Notes: generated by a model not told the origin, from the letters alone. Shown: positions 38,280 through 49,008, counted from the stretch's first letter. The stretch is DNA of 64,000 nt from JAITWN01 sp050486285 (GCA_050486285.1 JBJHCZ010000011.1:17335-81334); one strand, 5' to 3'. Translations and numbers: made by a program.

Positions 38280-39170
38280 TCAGGCCGGCGGCGCGACGAT
38301 CGCCGCTTCGAAGGGATGACGACGGGTGACGAGGCCGCTGTACGCGAACACGTCGAGGAGGTGTTCGTAATCCGCGCGCGGGATCGCCGGATCGCGGCCC
38401 CAGCAGCCGAGGCGCTGGTAGGCCGAGACGGTCGCCGCGAGTACCGCGGGCTCGATCGACGAGAACCAGCCGGCCTCGCGAAGCAGCACGGCGATCTCCT
38501 GCGGATCGCCGTCGCGCGCCTGCGCGAGTCCGCGGCGATAGGCGCGCATGAAGGCCCGCGCGGCGTCGGTCGCCAGCCAGTCGCGGCGCGCGCACAGGCT
38601 GCTGAACGCGACCGGTCCGATCGCATCGCCGAGCGCGGCGACGACATGGCCGACGCCGTCGCGCTCGAGTTGCTGCGGCGCCGGCCCCTGCAGGTGGACG
38701 TAGTCGCCATGGCCCTCGCGAAACGCGCGCTCGATCGCATCGACGTCGCCGGCATTGACCGCGTCGATGTCGTCGAGCGCGAGTCCGGCGCGATGCAGCG
38801 CGTAGCGGAACATCGCCAGCGGCTGGAAGAAGTGATCGACGAGGACGCGGCGGCCGCGCAACTTTTCCCAGCGAAAGTCCGGGTCCGCCTGGCGACCGAC
38901 GAGGAAGAAGCCGTCCCGGCCGTTGATCTGCGCGAAATGCACGATGTCTATCGACTCATCGCGCTCGAGCGCCGCGAAACTCGTCGCGACCGCGGATTGC
39001 GCGACGTCGCAACTGCCGGCGGCGATACTGCCGGGCACGCTACGTTCCGGCGTCGCGACTGCGTAGCCGGGCTCGAGGCCTTCGGCGCGCAGATGCCCGC
39101 CCGCGATCGTCAGCAGCAGCGGACTGTAGAATGCCGAGTGGCGCAAGGCCATGATGTTGATGCGGTCCAT
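38280..39170 (-). CDS. NMT1/THI5-like ABC-transporter substrate-binding-type protein
   Basis: A 296-residue protein with the periplasmic-binding-protein-like fold of the NMT1/THI5 and SsuA group. Its opening IMALRHSAFYSPLLLTIAGGHLRAEGL is followed by VPGSIAAGSCDVAQSAV and WEKLRGRRVLVDHFFQP. No signal peptide or lipobox is seen, and no permease or ATPase gene is adjacent, so it may be cytosolic or use another system's components. The ligand is unknown; relatives bind pyrimidine precursors, sulfonates or nitrate. The short gap to arfB implies co-expression. Confidence 0.72.
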   Translation of the reverse strand: MDRINIMALRHSAFYSPLLLTIAGGHLRAEGLEPGYAVATPERSVPGSIAAGSCDVAQSAVATSFAALERDESIDIVHFAQINGRDGFFLVGRQADPDFRWEKLRGRRVLVDHFFQPLAMFRYALHRAGLALDDIDAVNAGDVDAIERAFREGHGDYVHLQGPAPQQLERDGVGHVVAALGDAIGPVAFSSLCARRDWLATDAARAFMRAYRRGLAQARDGDPQEIAVLLREAGWFSSIEPAVLAATVSAYQRLGCWGRDPAIPRADYEHLLDVFAYSGLVTRRHPFEAAIVAPPA

Positions 39171-39215
39171 CCGTGCAATCTCCCGGGATCCATGCGGCGA
39201 TCATCCACGCAAGTC

Positions 39216-39234
39216 ATTGATATAAGATATCAAT
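39216..39234. promoter_or_regulatory. perfect dyad, candidate operator
   Basis: ATTGATAT-AAG-ATATCAAT, an 8-bp perfect inverted repeat with a 3-bp centre in an AT-rich patch between the divergent NMT1-like gene and the first slp-type gene. This is the usual place for an operator serving either gene. The regulator is unknown. Confidence 0.45.
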
Positions 39235-39326
39235 CAATAACCTGCGGCGGCGCGCGCCCTGATTCCTTCATAACGGGATCGCGCGCCGGTGGCAACTAAA
39301 TCGGCCGTTCAGCGTCTAAGGATAGT

Positions 39327-39908
39327 ATGAAGGACGGAGGGATACGACTGGGTCTGCTCCTGCTCGGCATGAGTGTGCTGGGCGCGTGCAGTATCGTCCC
39401 GAAGGAATTGCGCCAGGCGCCTAAGGACAATCCGGTGCTGGCAGAGGTGCGAGCCGACGCCGAACGGTATATCGGTCGCGAGGTCCGCTGGGGCGGCACG
39501 ATCCTCGAGGTCGACAACGACCAGATCGAGACCCGGGTCGAGATCGTCGCCCGCGACCTGCTGCGCAGCGGGCGACCCGTCCTTGCCGATCGCAGCCAGG
39601 GGCGTTTCATCGCGGTCTTCGACGGCTTCGTCGATCCGGCCGTCTATGCCAAAGGCCGCGACATCACGATCGGCGGCGTCATTGCCGGCATCGAGCCCGG
39701 CAAGATCGGCGAACACGACTATACCTGGCCGGTGATTCGCGTCCATCACCATTTCCTGTGGCCTCCGTACAGCGATCCACGCCGCGATTATCCCCCGCGT
39801 TATTATTATCACTACGACCCGTGGTACCCTTATTTTTATCCCCGTTCGCCGCGGCCGGTGATCATTCACCCGCCGCGAACGGAACGGCCACCGACGCTGA
39901 CACGATGA
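39327..39908 (+). CDS. Slp-family outer-membrane lipoprotein, copy 1
   Basis: A 193-residue lipoprotein. A short signal peptide ends in the lipobox LGAC (Cys near residue 21), and the Slp fold follows (REVRWGGTILEVDNDQ; GRFIAVFDGFVDPAVYAKGR). In Escherichia coli Slp is a starvation-induced outer-membrane lipoprotein. The C-terminus is unusual, about 45 residues rich in Tyr, Pro, Trp and His (YYYHYDPWYPYFYPRSPRP). The last 4 bases overlap the next gene, a second Slp-type lipoprotein. Confidence 0.85.
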   Translation: MKDGGIRLGLLLLGMSVLGACSIVPKELRQAPKDNPVLAEVRADAERYIGREVRWGGTILEVDNDQIETRVEIVARDLLRSGRPVLADRSQGRFIAVFDGFVDPAVYAKGRDITIGGVIAGIEPGKIGEHDYTWPVIRVHHHFLWPPYSDPRRDYPPRYYYHYDPWYPYFYPRSPRPVIIHPPRTERPPTLTR

Positions 39909-40420
39909 ACCGCCCGTCACCGACATTCGTATCGAAGCTGATCCTGCCGCTGGTGCTGGCCGGCCTGCTCGCGGCCTGCGCGACCGGCCCCCGTTTCGAC
40001 ACCCGCGCCTACAGCCAGTCGCCGACGCCGGCCGAGGCCGCCGTCGATGCCGCATTGTGGCAGGGCGACCGGGTGCTGTGGGGCGGCATGATCCTGAACA
40101 GCGTGAATCAGGAGGACGGCACCGAGATCGAGGTACTCGCCTATCCGCTCGCGAGCGGACAGCGGCCCGATACGTCGCGACAGCCGATCGGCCGCTTCAT
40201 CGTCCACGAAGGCCGCTATCTCGAAACCGTCGACTACGCGCAGGGACGCCTCGTCACCGTCGCCGGTCCCTTCACATCGACGCGCGACGGCCGCGTCGGC
40301 GATGCCCGCTTCACCTGGCCGCTGGTCGAGGCCGACGGCCTCCATCTGTGGCCGCGGGACGGCGGCGCGCGCCGCGATCCGCAATTCAGCATCGGCGTCG
40401 GCGTCCTGCTGGGACGCTGA
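39905..40420 (+). CDS. Slp-family outer-membrane lipoprotein, copy 2
   Basis: A 171-residue lipoprotein. The start ATG at 39905 overlaps the stop of copy 1. The signal peptide is followed by the lipobox LAAC. The mature part keeps the Slp pattern seen in copy 1 (DRVLWGGMILNSVNQEDGTE; GRFIVHEGRYLETVDYAQGR; ARFTWPLVEADGLHLWP). The tail lacks copy 1's Tyr/Pro-rich extension. Tandem duplication followed by divergence is the simplest explanation. Both are probably anchored in the outer membrane. Confidence 0.83.
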   Translation: MNRPSPTFVSKLILPLVLAGLLAACATGPRFDTRAYSQSPTPAEAAVDAALWQGDRVLWGGMILNSVNQEDGTEIEVLAYPLASGQRPDTSRQPIGRFIVHEGRYLETVDYAQGRLVTVAGPFTSTRDGRVGDARFTWPLVEADGLHLWPRDGGARRDPQFSIGVGVLLGR

Positions 40421-40546
40421 ACCCGGGCCTCCGCCGTGGCTGCGACCACCTGACGCAGGCTGCGGGGTGGAAAGGCCCGATCGGCTGCGTCACAATGTCA
40501 TGGCGATTATTCCTACTTCCGCCGACATTTCTGCAAGGAGACCCGC

Positions 40547-40912
40547 ATGTCCCCGAGAACCGCTTCGTTCATCCTCATCGCCGGCCTCGCGCTCGCCGCC
40601 TGGCCGCTGACGGCCCTGTCCCACGTCCACCTCGACCGCTCGGAACCGGCCAAGGACGCCGTGGTCGGCGAGGCACCCAAGGCCGTCAAGCTGTGGTTTT
40701 CCGGCCGCATCGAGCCCGACTTCAGCCAGATCACCGTAACCGCCGCCGACGGCACCCAGGTCGATAAGGGCGATTCGAGCGCGAGCAGCAACCGCCGTGA
40801 GCTCAGCGTCACCCTCGACGACCTCGGCCCCGGCAAGTACCAGGTCAACTGGAACGTCGTCGCGCGCGACGGGCACCGGATCCGCGGCGACTTCAGCTTC
40901 ACCGTCGAATAG
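40547..40912 (+). CDS. copC: CopC-type periplasmic copper-binding protein
   Basis: A 121-residue periplasmic copper chaperone. The signal peptide is predicted to be cleaved before HVHLDRSEPA, leaving an N-terminal histidine that, with the C-terminal DGH (ARDGHRIRGD), forms the Cu(II) site typical of CopC. The rest is a compact beta-sandwich (LWFSGRIEPDFS). A strong AAGGAG ribosome-binding site precedes the ATG. It is followed 6 bp later by copD and then msrAB, forming a three-gene copper/oxidation operon. Confidence 0.9.
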   Translation: MSPRTASFILIAGLALAAWPLTALSHVHLDRSEPAKDAVVGEAPKAVKLWFSGRIEPDFSQITVTAADGTQVDKGDSSASSNRRELSVTLDDLGPGKYQVNWNVVARDGHRIRGDFSFTVE

Positions 40913-40918
40913 GACCGC

Positions 40919-41917
40919 TTGAGCGCCGACCCGACAGCGACCGTCATTGCCGTCCTCGACCGGGCGGCGCTCGCTGTGTTGATCGGTTTGTGCGCATCGT
41001 GGCTCTATCTCGCGACCCGCCGCACCGCCGACACCTTCGACGAGGCGCCGGGGGTCGGCCTGCTGCTCGGCCTGTCCCTGCTGACGCTCGCCCTCACCAG
41101 CAGCGCCGACCTCGTCGTGCGCGCGGCGACGCTGGCCGATGTCGGCCTGACCGAGGCCTTCGGCTTCGTACCGAGGGTCCTGACCGGCAGCGCCTATGGT
41201 GAATCCTGGCTGTTGCGCAGCGCGGCGCTGATCGTCATCGCCGCGCTGTGGTGGTGGCGCCGCCGGCCTCCGCTCGCGGGCATGCGCGGGCTCGCCGCTG
41301 CCGGCGCACTGCTGATTGCGTTTGCGATCAGCAGCAGCGGGCACGCCGCCGAGGATGGCAGCCTGACGCCGCTGAACTTCATCAATACGCTGCATATCGT
41401 CGCGGGCTGTGTCTGGGGCGGCACCGTCGTCGTCTATGCGCTGACGGTGCTGCCGCAACTGCGTCGCCGGCATGCCGCCGCGGAGATCGCCGAGACCGCG
41501 GTGCGGCTGTCGACCCTCGCCGGCGCCGCCCTCGCGGTCGTGCTCGCGACCGGGCTCTGGCATGCCTGGGTACAGATTGAAACCCTGCGGGGACTGTTTG
41601 CGACCGAATATGGCTGGATCCTGCTCCTGAAACTTTCCTTTGTTGCGATCATGATGGGCATCGGCGCCTTGAACCGCTTCTTCGTCGTGCCCTCGATCGA
41701 GGCCTGGGCGCAACCGCCGCGACTGTCGGAGCATGCCGATGGCCCGCCGCAGTTGTTCCTGACCCGGCTGCGCATCGACGTCGCGATCTTCGCGGCGATC
41801 CTCGCCTGCGCCGCGACGCTCGGCAACACGACCCCGGCCCGGCATGCGCTCGACGAGGCGGCGGGCCTCGCACCGGTCCCGGCGCAGGCCGTCGGCGCCG
41901 ATCGGGCAGAGGCCTGA
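40919..41917 (+). CDS. copD: CopD-type copper membrane protein
   Basis: A 332-residue inner-membrane protein with about eight hydrophobic helices, matching the CopD family that imports periplasmic copper together with CopC. The start is a TTG at 40919, six bases after copC, with AGGA overlapping the copC stop as ribosome-binding site. The conserved histidine-bearing helix regions ISSSGHAAEDG and NTLHIVAGCVWGGTVV are present. The C-terminal cytosolic tail is Ala-rich. The gene ends 2 bp before msrAB. Confidence 0.88.
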   Translation: MSADPTATVIAVLDRAALAVLIGLCASWLYLATRRTADTFDEAPGVGLLLGLSLLTLALTSSADLVVRAATLADVGLTEAFGFVPRVLTGSAYGESWLLRSAALIVIAALWWWRRRPPLAGMRGLAAAGALLIAFAISSSGHAAEDGSLTPLNFINTLHIVAGCVWGGTVVVYALTVLPQLRRRHAAAEIAETAVRLSTLAGAALAVVLATGLWHAWVQIETLRGLFATEYGWILLLKLSFVAIMMGIGALNRFFVVPSIEAWAQPPRLSEHADGPPQLFLTRLRIDVAIFAAILACAATLGNTTPARHALDEAAGLAPVPAQAVGADRAEA

Positions 41918-41919
41918 CC

Positions 41920-43032
41920 ATGCGCGGACCCGCCTTCTTCGGCATGATGCTGCTGCTCCTGATCGCGACGGCTTACTGGCTCGACAGCGTCAGCGCGGAC
42001 GACGGCGGCGCCCGCGAACTCCACGGCGCGACCTTCGCCGGCGGCTGCTTCTGGTGCGTCGAGGCCGATTTCGACAAGGTGCCGGGCGTCATCGAGACGA
42101 TCTCCGGCTATATGGGCGGGCTCGCCGCGAACCCGACCTACGACCAGGTCTCGAGCGGGCTCGGCGGTCACCTCGAGGTCGTGCGCGTGCGCTACGATCC
42201 GCAGGTCGTCAGTTACGAAGGCCTGCTCGCGGCCTTCTGGCGCATGATCGATCCGACCGATGCCGGCGGTCAGTTCGTCGATCGCGGCCCGCAATATGCG
42301 AGCGCGATCTTCTATCACGACGAAACCCAGCGCGCGCTCGCCGAGCGCTCGCGCGACGCGCTGGCCGCGAGCGGTCGCTTCGAGGCCCCGATCGTCACCG
42401 CGATACGCCCGGCGGAGACCTTCTGGCGTGCCGAGGACTATCACCAGGACTTCCATAACCGCAGCAAGGTCCGCTACACCTTCTACCGCCACCGCTCCGG
42501 ACGCGACCAGTACCTGAAAAAGACCTGGGGCACGGACCTCGCGGTCGATGTCGCCCGCTATGCGGCCGGCGAGACCCGCCGCTGGCAACGACCGCCGGAC
42601 TCCGAGCTGCGCCGGAGTCTGACGCCGTTGCAGTTCGAGGTGACCCAGCGTCACGGCACGGAACCGCCGTGGGAAAACGAGTACTGGGACGAGAAACGCG
42701 ACGGCATCTACGTCGACATCGTCAGCGGGGAACCGCTGTTCTCGTCGATCGACAAGTACGATTCCGGGACCGGCTGGCCGAGCTTCACCCGCCCGCTCGA
42801 AGCGGACCATATCGTCAGGCGGCTCGACTTCCGCGCGATCCTGCCCCGCACGGAGGTGCGCAGCCGCCATGCCGATTCTCACCTCGGCCACGTCTTCCGG
42901 GACGGCCCGGCGCCGACCGGCCTGCGCTATTGCATCAACTCGGCGGCGCTGCGCTTCATACCGCGCGAGGACCTCGAACGGGAGGGCTACGGCCAGTACC
43001 TGCCGCTGTTCGCCGGGCGGGAGGTCCTGTAG
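41920..43032 (+). CDS. msrAB: periplasmic bifunctional methionine sulfoxide reductase MsrA-MsrB
   Basis: A 370-residue fusion with an N-terminal hydrophobic signal or anchor (FFGMMLLLLIATAYWLDS), so it acts outside the cytosol. The MsrA domain (~35-200) has the catalytic GGCFWCVEAD with Cys43. The MsrB domain (~225-360) has the catalytic Cys338 in RYCINSAALRF and the substrate loop SGTGWPSF. The zinc-ligand CxxC of many MsrB proteins is absent (GIYVDIVSGEP in its place), as in Neisseria-type fusions. It repairs both stereoisomers of oxidised methionine. Its place behind copCD suggests protection against copper-driven oxidation. Confidence 0.92.
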   Translation: MRGPAFFGMMLLLLIATAYWLDSVSADDGGARELHGATFAGGCFWCVEADFDKVPGVIETISGYMGGLAANPTYDQVSSGLGGHLEVVRVRYDPQVVSYEGLLAAFWRMIDPTDAGGQFVDRGPQYASAIFYHDETQRALAERSRDALAASGRFEAPIVTAIRPAETFWRAEDYHQDFHNRSKVRYTFYRHRSGRDQYLKKTWGTDLAVDVARYAAGETRRWQRPPDSELRRSLTPLQFEVTQRHGTEPPWENEYWDEKRDGIYVDIVSGEPLFSSIDKYDSGTGWPSFTRPLEADHIVRRLDFRAILPRTEVRSRHADSHLGHVFRDGPAPTGLRYCINSAALRFIPREDLEREGYGQYLPLFAGREVL

Positions 43033-43036
43033 CGGG

Positions 43037-43066
43037 ATGACATTGCGCGCACGACTGCATTAGAAT
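43037..43066 (+). promoter_or_regulatory. candidate sigma-70 promoter of the cyclic-nucleotide-binding gene
   Basis: ATGACA at 43037-43042 and TAGAAT at 43061-43066, 18 bp apart, about 48 bp before the ATG at 43114. Each hexamer has one mismatch from consensus. Confidence 0.4.
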
Positions 43067-43113
43067 CAGTGACAACAGGGTACCTGCCGTACTATCTGAG
43101 GAGTCAGCGCGCC

Positions 43114-43596
43114 ATGAGCAACCGACCGGACTACAAGATGATCTGCGGATCCTCGCTCGGCACCGAGCTCGAGGAGGAGGAATGCAAGGTCCTCGCCGGG
43201 GTCATGAAGGTCCAGCGCCTCGAGGACGGCGAGATGCTGGTCCGCGAGGGTGTCGATGACAACACCCTGTTCGTGCTGACCGAGGGCAAGCTCGCGGTCG
43301 TCGGCACCGTGCTCGGCCAGGAGCTGACCGTCTACACGATGAGCCCCGGCGAGGCCGCCGGCACCCGCGCCTTCGTCGATCGTACCCCGCGCAAGGCGAC
43401 GCTGCGCGCGATCGGCAAGGCGACCGTTTGCACGCTCGAGCCGGAAGACTTCGAGGCCCTGCTCGAGACCCATCCGAAGATCGTCTACAAGGTCATGCGC
43501 GCGCTGTTCCGCATCACGCACACGAACCTGATGCGCATGAATCTCGAGAGCCAGGAGTTGGTCAACTACGTGTCGAAGGTCAGGGGCCGCTACTAG
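43114..43596 (+). CDS. cyclic-nucleotide-binding-fold protein without DNA-binding domain
   Basis: A 160-residue protein. The start is MSNRPDYKMICG at 43114, chosen for the GAGGAG ribosome-binding site; a longer frame to 43069 lacks one. It is a single cNMP-binding beta-roll (LEDGEMLVREGVDDNTLFVL through ATVCTLEPEDFEALLETHP). The conserved Arg/Glu phosphate-binding cassette is not obvious, so ligand binding is uncertain. There is no helix-turn-helix after the C-helix, unlike CRP. It is likely a small sensor or adaptor. A palindromic repeat begins 9 bp after the stop. Confidence 0.78.
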   Translation: MSNRPDYKMICGSSLGTELEEEECKVLAGVMKVQRLEDGEMLVREGVDDNTLFVLTEGKLAVVGTVLGQELTVYTMSPGEAAGTRAFVDRTPRKATLRAIGKATVCTLEPEDFEALLETHPKIVYKVMRALFRITHTNLMRMNLESQELVNYVSKVRGRY

Positions 43597-43604
43597 CCGA
43601 CTAT

Positions 43605-43677
43605 GGGGTCAGAGTCGTTTGATCGAGATTGCATCAGTCGGATTTGATGATCCCGGTGATCAAACGACTCTGACCCC
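43605..43677. repeat. GGGGTCAG-type palindromic repeat, copy 3
   Basis: A 73-bp element with perfect 20-bp arms (43605-43624 and 43658-43677), identical to those of copy 1, around a different centre. It fills the gap between two convergent genes, 8 bp from each stop codon. Confidence 0.9.
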
Positions 43678-43685
43678 CGCGATAG

Positions 43686-44783
43686 CTAGTCCGCGCGGAT
43701 GATGAGGTTCCGGCCGCCGGACATGGCCTGGTACAGGGCCTGATCGGCGCGGGCGATCAGCGTCTCGCTATCGAAGCCCGCCAGCACGCCGTCCTCCGGC
43801 GCGTTCAGCGTCGCGACCCCGATCGACGCCGTGACCCGCAGTATCTCGCCGTCACCCCCGCCGAATGCGTGCGTCTCGATCGCCGCGCGCATGCGTTCGG
43901 CGACCTCGAGCGCCCTGTCCCGCCCGGTATGGACGAGCAAGGCCGCGAATTCCTCCCCGCCGTAGCGTGACAGCACATCGCTGCGACGCAGTTGCGCGCG
44001 GCACAGCGCGGCGATCTCGCGCAGCACGTCGTCTCCGGTCTGGTGTCCCCGGGTGTCGTTGATGCGCTTGAAGTGATCGACATCGATCAGCAGACAGCTG
44101 AGCGGTTCGCGGCTGCGCAACGAGTGGCCGACCTCTTCGTTGAGACGCTGGTCGAAATAGCGCCGGTTATTGACCGCCGTCAGCGTGTCGGTCAGGCCGA
44201 GGCGCTTGATCCGTTCGAGGTTGATCGCGTTCTCGAGGCAGATCGCGACGACTGCGGCGAGGTGTTCGAGAAAATCGCTGCGAATGCCGCGCTCGGCGAA
44301 ACGCTCGGGCGCGAAACTGCCGATGTTGAGACTGCCGATCAGCTTGCCGTGGCGCACCAGCGGCAGCAGCGCAACGCTGGCCGGCGGCTTCGCGACCTTC
44401 GGGAACAGCAAGGCATGCGCCCTCGCCCGGTACGGCCCGAGCAGCGGGAACAGGGAGACCGGATACAGCGCGCCGAGATCCTCGCGCTCGCGCGCGAAGA
44501 TCAGCCCGGGATGCGCGGCAGGGTCGATGCCCTCCTCCTCCAGCGCGCGCTGGATCTCGTATTCGGCGTCGTGCAGCCACAAGGTCACCAGATCCCAGTC
44601 GAAGGCGCGGCGATCCGGATTGACGACCGCCTCGATCAACTCGACCAGCGAGTTCAGGCCGATCAGGCGCAGCTCCCAGGACTTGAAACGGCGCATCTTG
44701 CGCTCGTTGTGCCGGGCCTGTTCGAGCAGGTCTTCCAGGCGCTGTCGCAGCAGCCTGTTTTCCGTCCGACCTTCCTCTGTCAT
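43686..44783 (-). CDS. DUF484/GAF-type sensor diguanylate cyclase
   Basis: A 365-residue cytosolic protein. An N-terminal coiled coil (NRLLRQRLEDLLEQARHN) is followed by a DUF484-like GAF sensor (ALLPLVRHGKLIGSLNIGS) over residues ~30-195. A GGDEF domain with the active-site variant RYGGEEFAALL follows; GGEEF is a catalytically competent form. The RxxD product-inhibition site is not evident. It is therefore predicted to make c-di-GMP. The start overlaps the Nudix gene stop (ATGA), so it is expressed from the chain ygiQ-HIT-Nudix-GGDEF. Confidence 0.88.
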   Translation of the reverse strand: MTEEGRTENRLLRQRLEDLLEQARHNERKMRRFKSWELRLIGLNSLVELIEAVVNPDRRAFDWDLVTLWLHDAEYEIQRALEEEGIDPAAHPGLIFAREREDLGALYPVSLFPLLGPYRARAHALLFPKVAKPPASVALLPLVRHGKLIGSLNIGSFAPERFAERGIRSDFLEHLAAVVAICLENAINLERIKRLGLTDTLTAVNNRRYFDQRLNEEVGHSLRSREPLSCLLIDVDHFKRINDTRGHQTGDDVLREIAALCRAQLRRSDVLSRYGGEEFAALLVHTGRDRALEVAERMRAAIETHAFGGGDGEILRVTASIGVATLNAPEDGVLAGFDSETLIARADQALYQAMSGGRNLIIRAD

Positions 44784-45346
44784 GCCTCCTGGATCCCGTG
44801 TCGGTGCGCGGCAAGGAAATCCGCGGTCTTTCTCGCCATCCGGGCGACCGATTCGTCGGCTTCACCGCCGATGATATCGCCGAGGGGAACCCACGCCAAA
44901 TCGATCGATTCCTCGCCGGCCGCGAATAGGCTGTGACCGGCGCGGATCAGGAAACGGAAATCGTAGTGGTAATGCGCCGGCTCCGACTTGCGCGCCGGGA
45001 TCAGATGGACATCGATGTCGAACAGCGCATCGCTGACCAGCGCCAGCCGATCGATGCCGCTTTCCTCAAGCGCCTCGCGCAGCGCCGCCTGCTGGATCGT
45101 GGCGTCGTCCTCGACATGGCCGCCGGGCTGCAACCAGCGATCGAGCTTGCGGTGATGCGTCAGCAGCGTCGCGTGCAGGTCCGGCGACAATACCCAGGCC
45201 GACGCAGTGACATGCCCCTCCGGCGTTGCGCGGCTGGCGCAGGCCGGCGTGCGGCGGACGAAGGCCAGCGCATGCTCGAGGTGGCCGGTCTCGGTGCCGT
45301 CGAAAGGGTCATGTCCCTCGAGCAGTTCGATCAACTGTCGCTGCAT
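44780..45346 (-). CDS. Nudix hydrolase
   Basis: A 188-residue protein. The start is MQRQLIELLEGHDPF at 45346, overlapping the HIT gene end by 16 bp. The Nudix box reads GGHVEDDATIQQAALREALE followed by ESGI. The REALEES-G part is intact, but the usual Glu six residues after the box glycine is Ala, so metal binding may be slightly altered. The substrate is some nucleoside diphosphate derivative, not predictable here. Sandwiched between a HIT and a GGDEF gene with overlapping ends. Confidence 0.85.
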   Translation of the reverse strand: MQRQLIELLEGHDPFDGTETGHLEHALAFVRRTPACASRATPEGHVTASAWVLSPDLHATLLTHHRKLDRWLQPGGHVEDDATIQQAALREALEESGIDRLALVSDALFDIDVHLIPARKSEPAHYHYDFRFLIRAGHSLFAAGEESIDLAWVPLGDIIGGEADESVARMARKTADFLAAHRHGIQEA

Positions 45347-45757
45347 GCCAGCTCCGCCCCGGATTCGGCGAGCGCCGCCGCCAGTTTTGCGATGACTTCG
45401 CGGCGTTCCGCAGCGGCATAGGGCTGCGCGGGCAGCCTCCCCCACACCGGCGCGGGCCAGGCGGGATCGCCGCGATGGCGCACGATGTGATGCACATGGA
45501 GTTGGGGCACGATATTGCCGAGTGCTGCGATGTTGAGCTTGTCCGGGCGGAAGGCGCGCGCCAGACCCTGCGCCAGTCGCGAGGATTCGCGCATCAGCTG
45601 TTGCTGGTCCTGTTCGGCGAGTTCATGGATCTCGCGGATCGCGGCGCGATCGGGCACGAGGATGAACCACGGCCAGCGGGCGTCGTTCATCAGCCGCAGC
45701 AGGCAGAGGTCGAAGCGTCCGACCGCGATGGTATCGGCGGCGAGGCGCGGGTCGAGA

Positions 45758-45765
<8 letters not shown>
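45331..45765 (-). CDS. HIT-domain nucleotide hydrolase/transferase
   Basis: A 144-residue HIT-family protein with the catalytic histidine triad PQLHVHHIVRH (H-x-H-x-H pattern). It starts MVDLDPRLAADTIAVGRFDLC and has the usual FILVPDRAAIREIHEL strand-helix unit. The family cleaves nucleoside monophosphate-linked phosphates. Its start overlaps the ygiQ end by 8 bp and its end overlaps the Nudix gene. Pairing with a Nudix enzyme suggests a nucleotide house-cleaning role. Confidence 0.87.
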
Positions 45766-47962
<2,197 letters not shown>

Positions 47963-48001
47963 CGCGCCAAGATACCACAAACGGATCGACGCCCCGTTTT
48001 G

Positions 48002-48037
48002 ACCCCGAAAATCGCCCGGGAGGCCGTATTTCGGGGT
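48002..48037. other. inverted repeat between rssA-like gene and ygiQ
   Basis: ACCCCGAAA at 48002-48010 and TTTCGGGGT at 48029-48037 form a 9-bp perfect dyad with an 18-base loop. It is located after the patatin gene stop and before the ygiQ start (both minus strand). It could be a terminator stem or a ygiQ leader; no clear U-tract follows on the minus strand. Confidence 0.35.
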
Positions 48038-48063
48038 TTATATTGGCATAAACTCCTGGAATA

Positions 48064-49008
48064 TCAGCTGGATGCCGTGGTCCGACCCGGATCGAGGGCT
48101 TGGGCGGCGGCGGCGCGGCCGAGGTCGATGAGTTCGGCGGCGCGGTGGAACTCGAAGGCGCGGGCGGCGTGGCGGGAGATCTCGATGGTGGCGTCGGGGG
48201 TGTAGGCGGCGAGCTTCATGCGCGCGATCGTGTTCTGCATCGTCTCGATCGACAGCGTGATGATGTCGAAGTAGTCCCAGTCCTGTTCATTGCTGCCCGG
48301 CGGCAGGAAGCGTTCCTGCAGCTCGTTGACGAAGCCCTTGATGCGCTCGCGATAACCGTTGCCGTCCCCGGCCGGCGTCACCGTCCCCTCCGCCGATAGC
48401 GCCGACGGCTCATCGGGCACGTGCAGCGCCGGGCCGTCCGCGATGCCGTTGACGTTGACCGCGATGATCAGATCGGTGTCGTCGCGCAGGGTCGGCGCGA
48501 TCGGCAGCGGGTTGACGAGTCCGCCGTCGAGCAGCCGGCGACCGTTGATCTTGTGCGGCGTGAATATCAGCGGCACCGCGATCGAGGCACGGATCGCATC
48601 GAACAGCGGCCCGCGGCTGATCCAGATCTCCTTCTGGGTCTCGACATCGGTGGCGACCGCGGTGAACGATATCGGCAGATCCTCGATGCGGTGATCGCCG
48701 ACCAGATCGCGCAGCTTTTCAATGACGCGCCGGCCCTTGAAGATGCCGTTCCAGCCCAGCGTCGGATCGAGCAGCCTGAGGACGTCGCTCCTGTCGAGCG
48801 CGCAGACCCAGTGTCGATAGGTATCGAGTTCACCGGCCGCGTAGATGCCGCCGACCAGCGCGCCCATCGACGAACCGGCGATCGAGCGGATGTCGTAGCC
48901 GTTCGCGTTCAGCCATTCGATGACGCCGATATGCGCCAGCCCGCGCGCGCCGCCGCTGCTCAGCACCAGCGAAACCGATTTTCTGGGCGATTTCTGTGTC
49001 CTCGCCAT
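48064..49008 (-). CDS. patatin-like phospholipase (RssA-type)
   Basis: A 314-residue patatin-fold hydrolase. The start at 49008 (MARTQKSPRKSVSLV) is supported by a perfect AAGGAGGT ribosome-binding site. It has the oxyanion loop SSGGARGLAHIGV, the nucleophile elbow GSSMG, and the catalytic DGG in RRLLDGGLVNP. It is probably a cytosolic lipid acyl hydrolase of the RssA group. It lies 11 bp downstream of the M48 protease gene on the same strand. Confidence 0.9.
   Translation of the reverse strand: MARTQKSPRKSVSLVLSSGGARGLAHIGVIEWLNANGYDIRSIAGSSMGALVGGIYAAGELDTYRHWVCALDRSDVLRLLDPTLGWNGIFKGRRVIEKLRDLVGDHRIEDLPISFTAVATDVETQKEIWISRGPLFDAIRASIAVPLIFTPHKINGRRLLDGGLVNPLPIAPTLRDDTDLIIAVNVNGIADGPALHVPDEPSALSAEGTVTPAGDGNGYRERIKGFVNELQERFLPPGSNEQDWDYFDIITLSIETMQNTIARMKLAAYTPDATIEISRHAARAFEFHRAAELIDLGRAAAAQALDPGRTTASS

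Noticed and set aside
38279..38755. N-terminal extension of arfB
   Set aside because: Overlaps the NMT1-like gene in another frame; ArfB family length and start fit ATG 38278.
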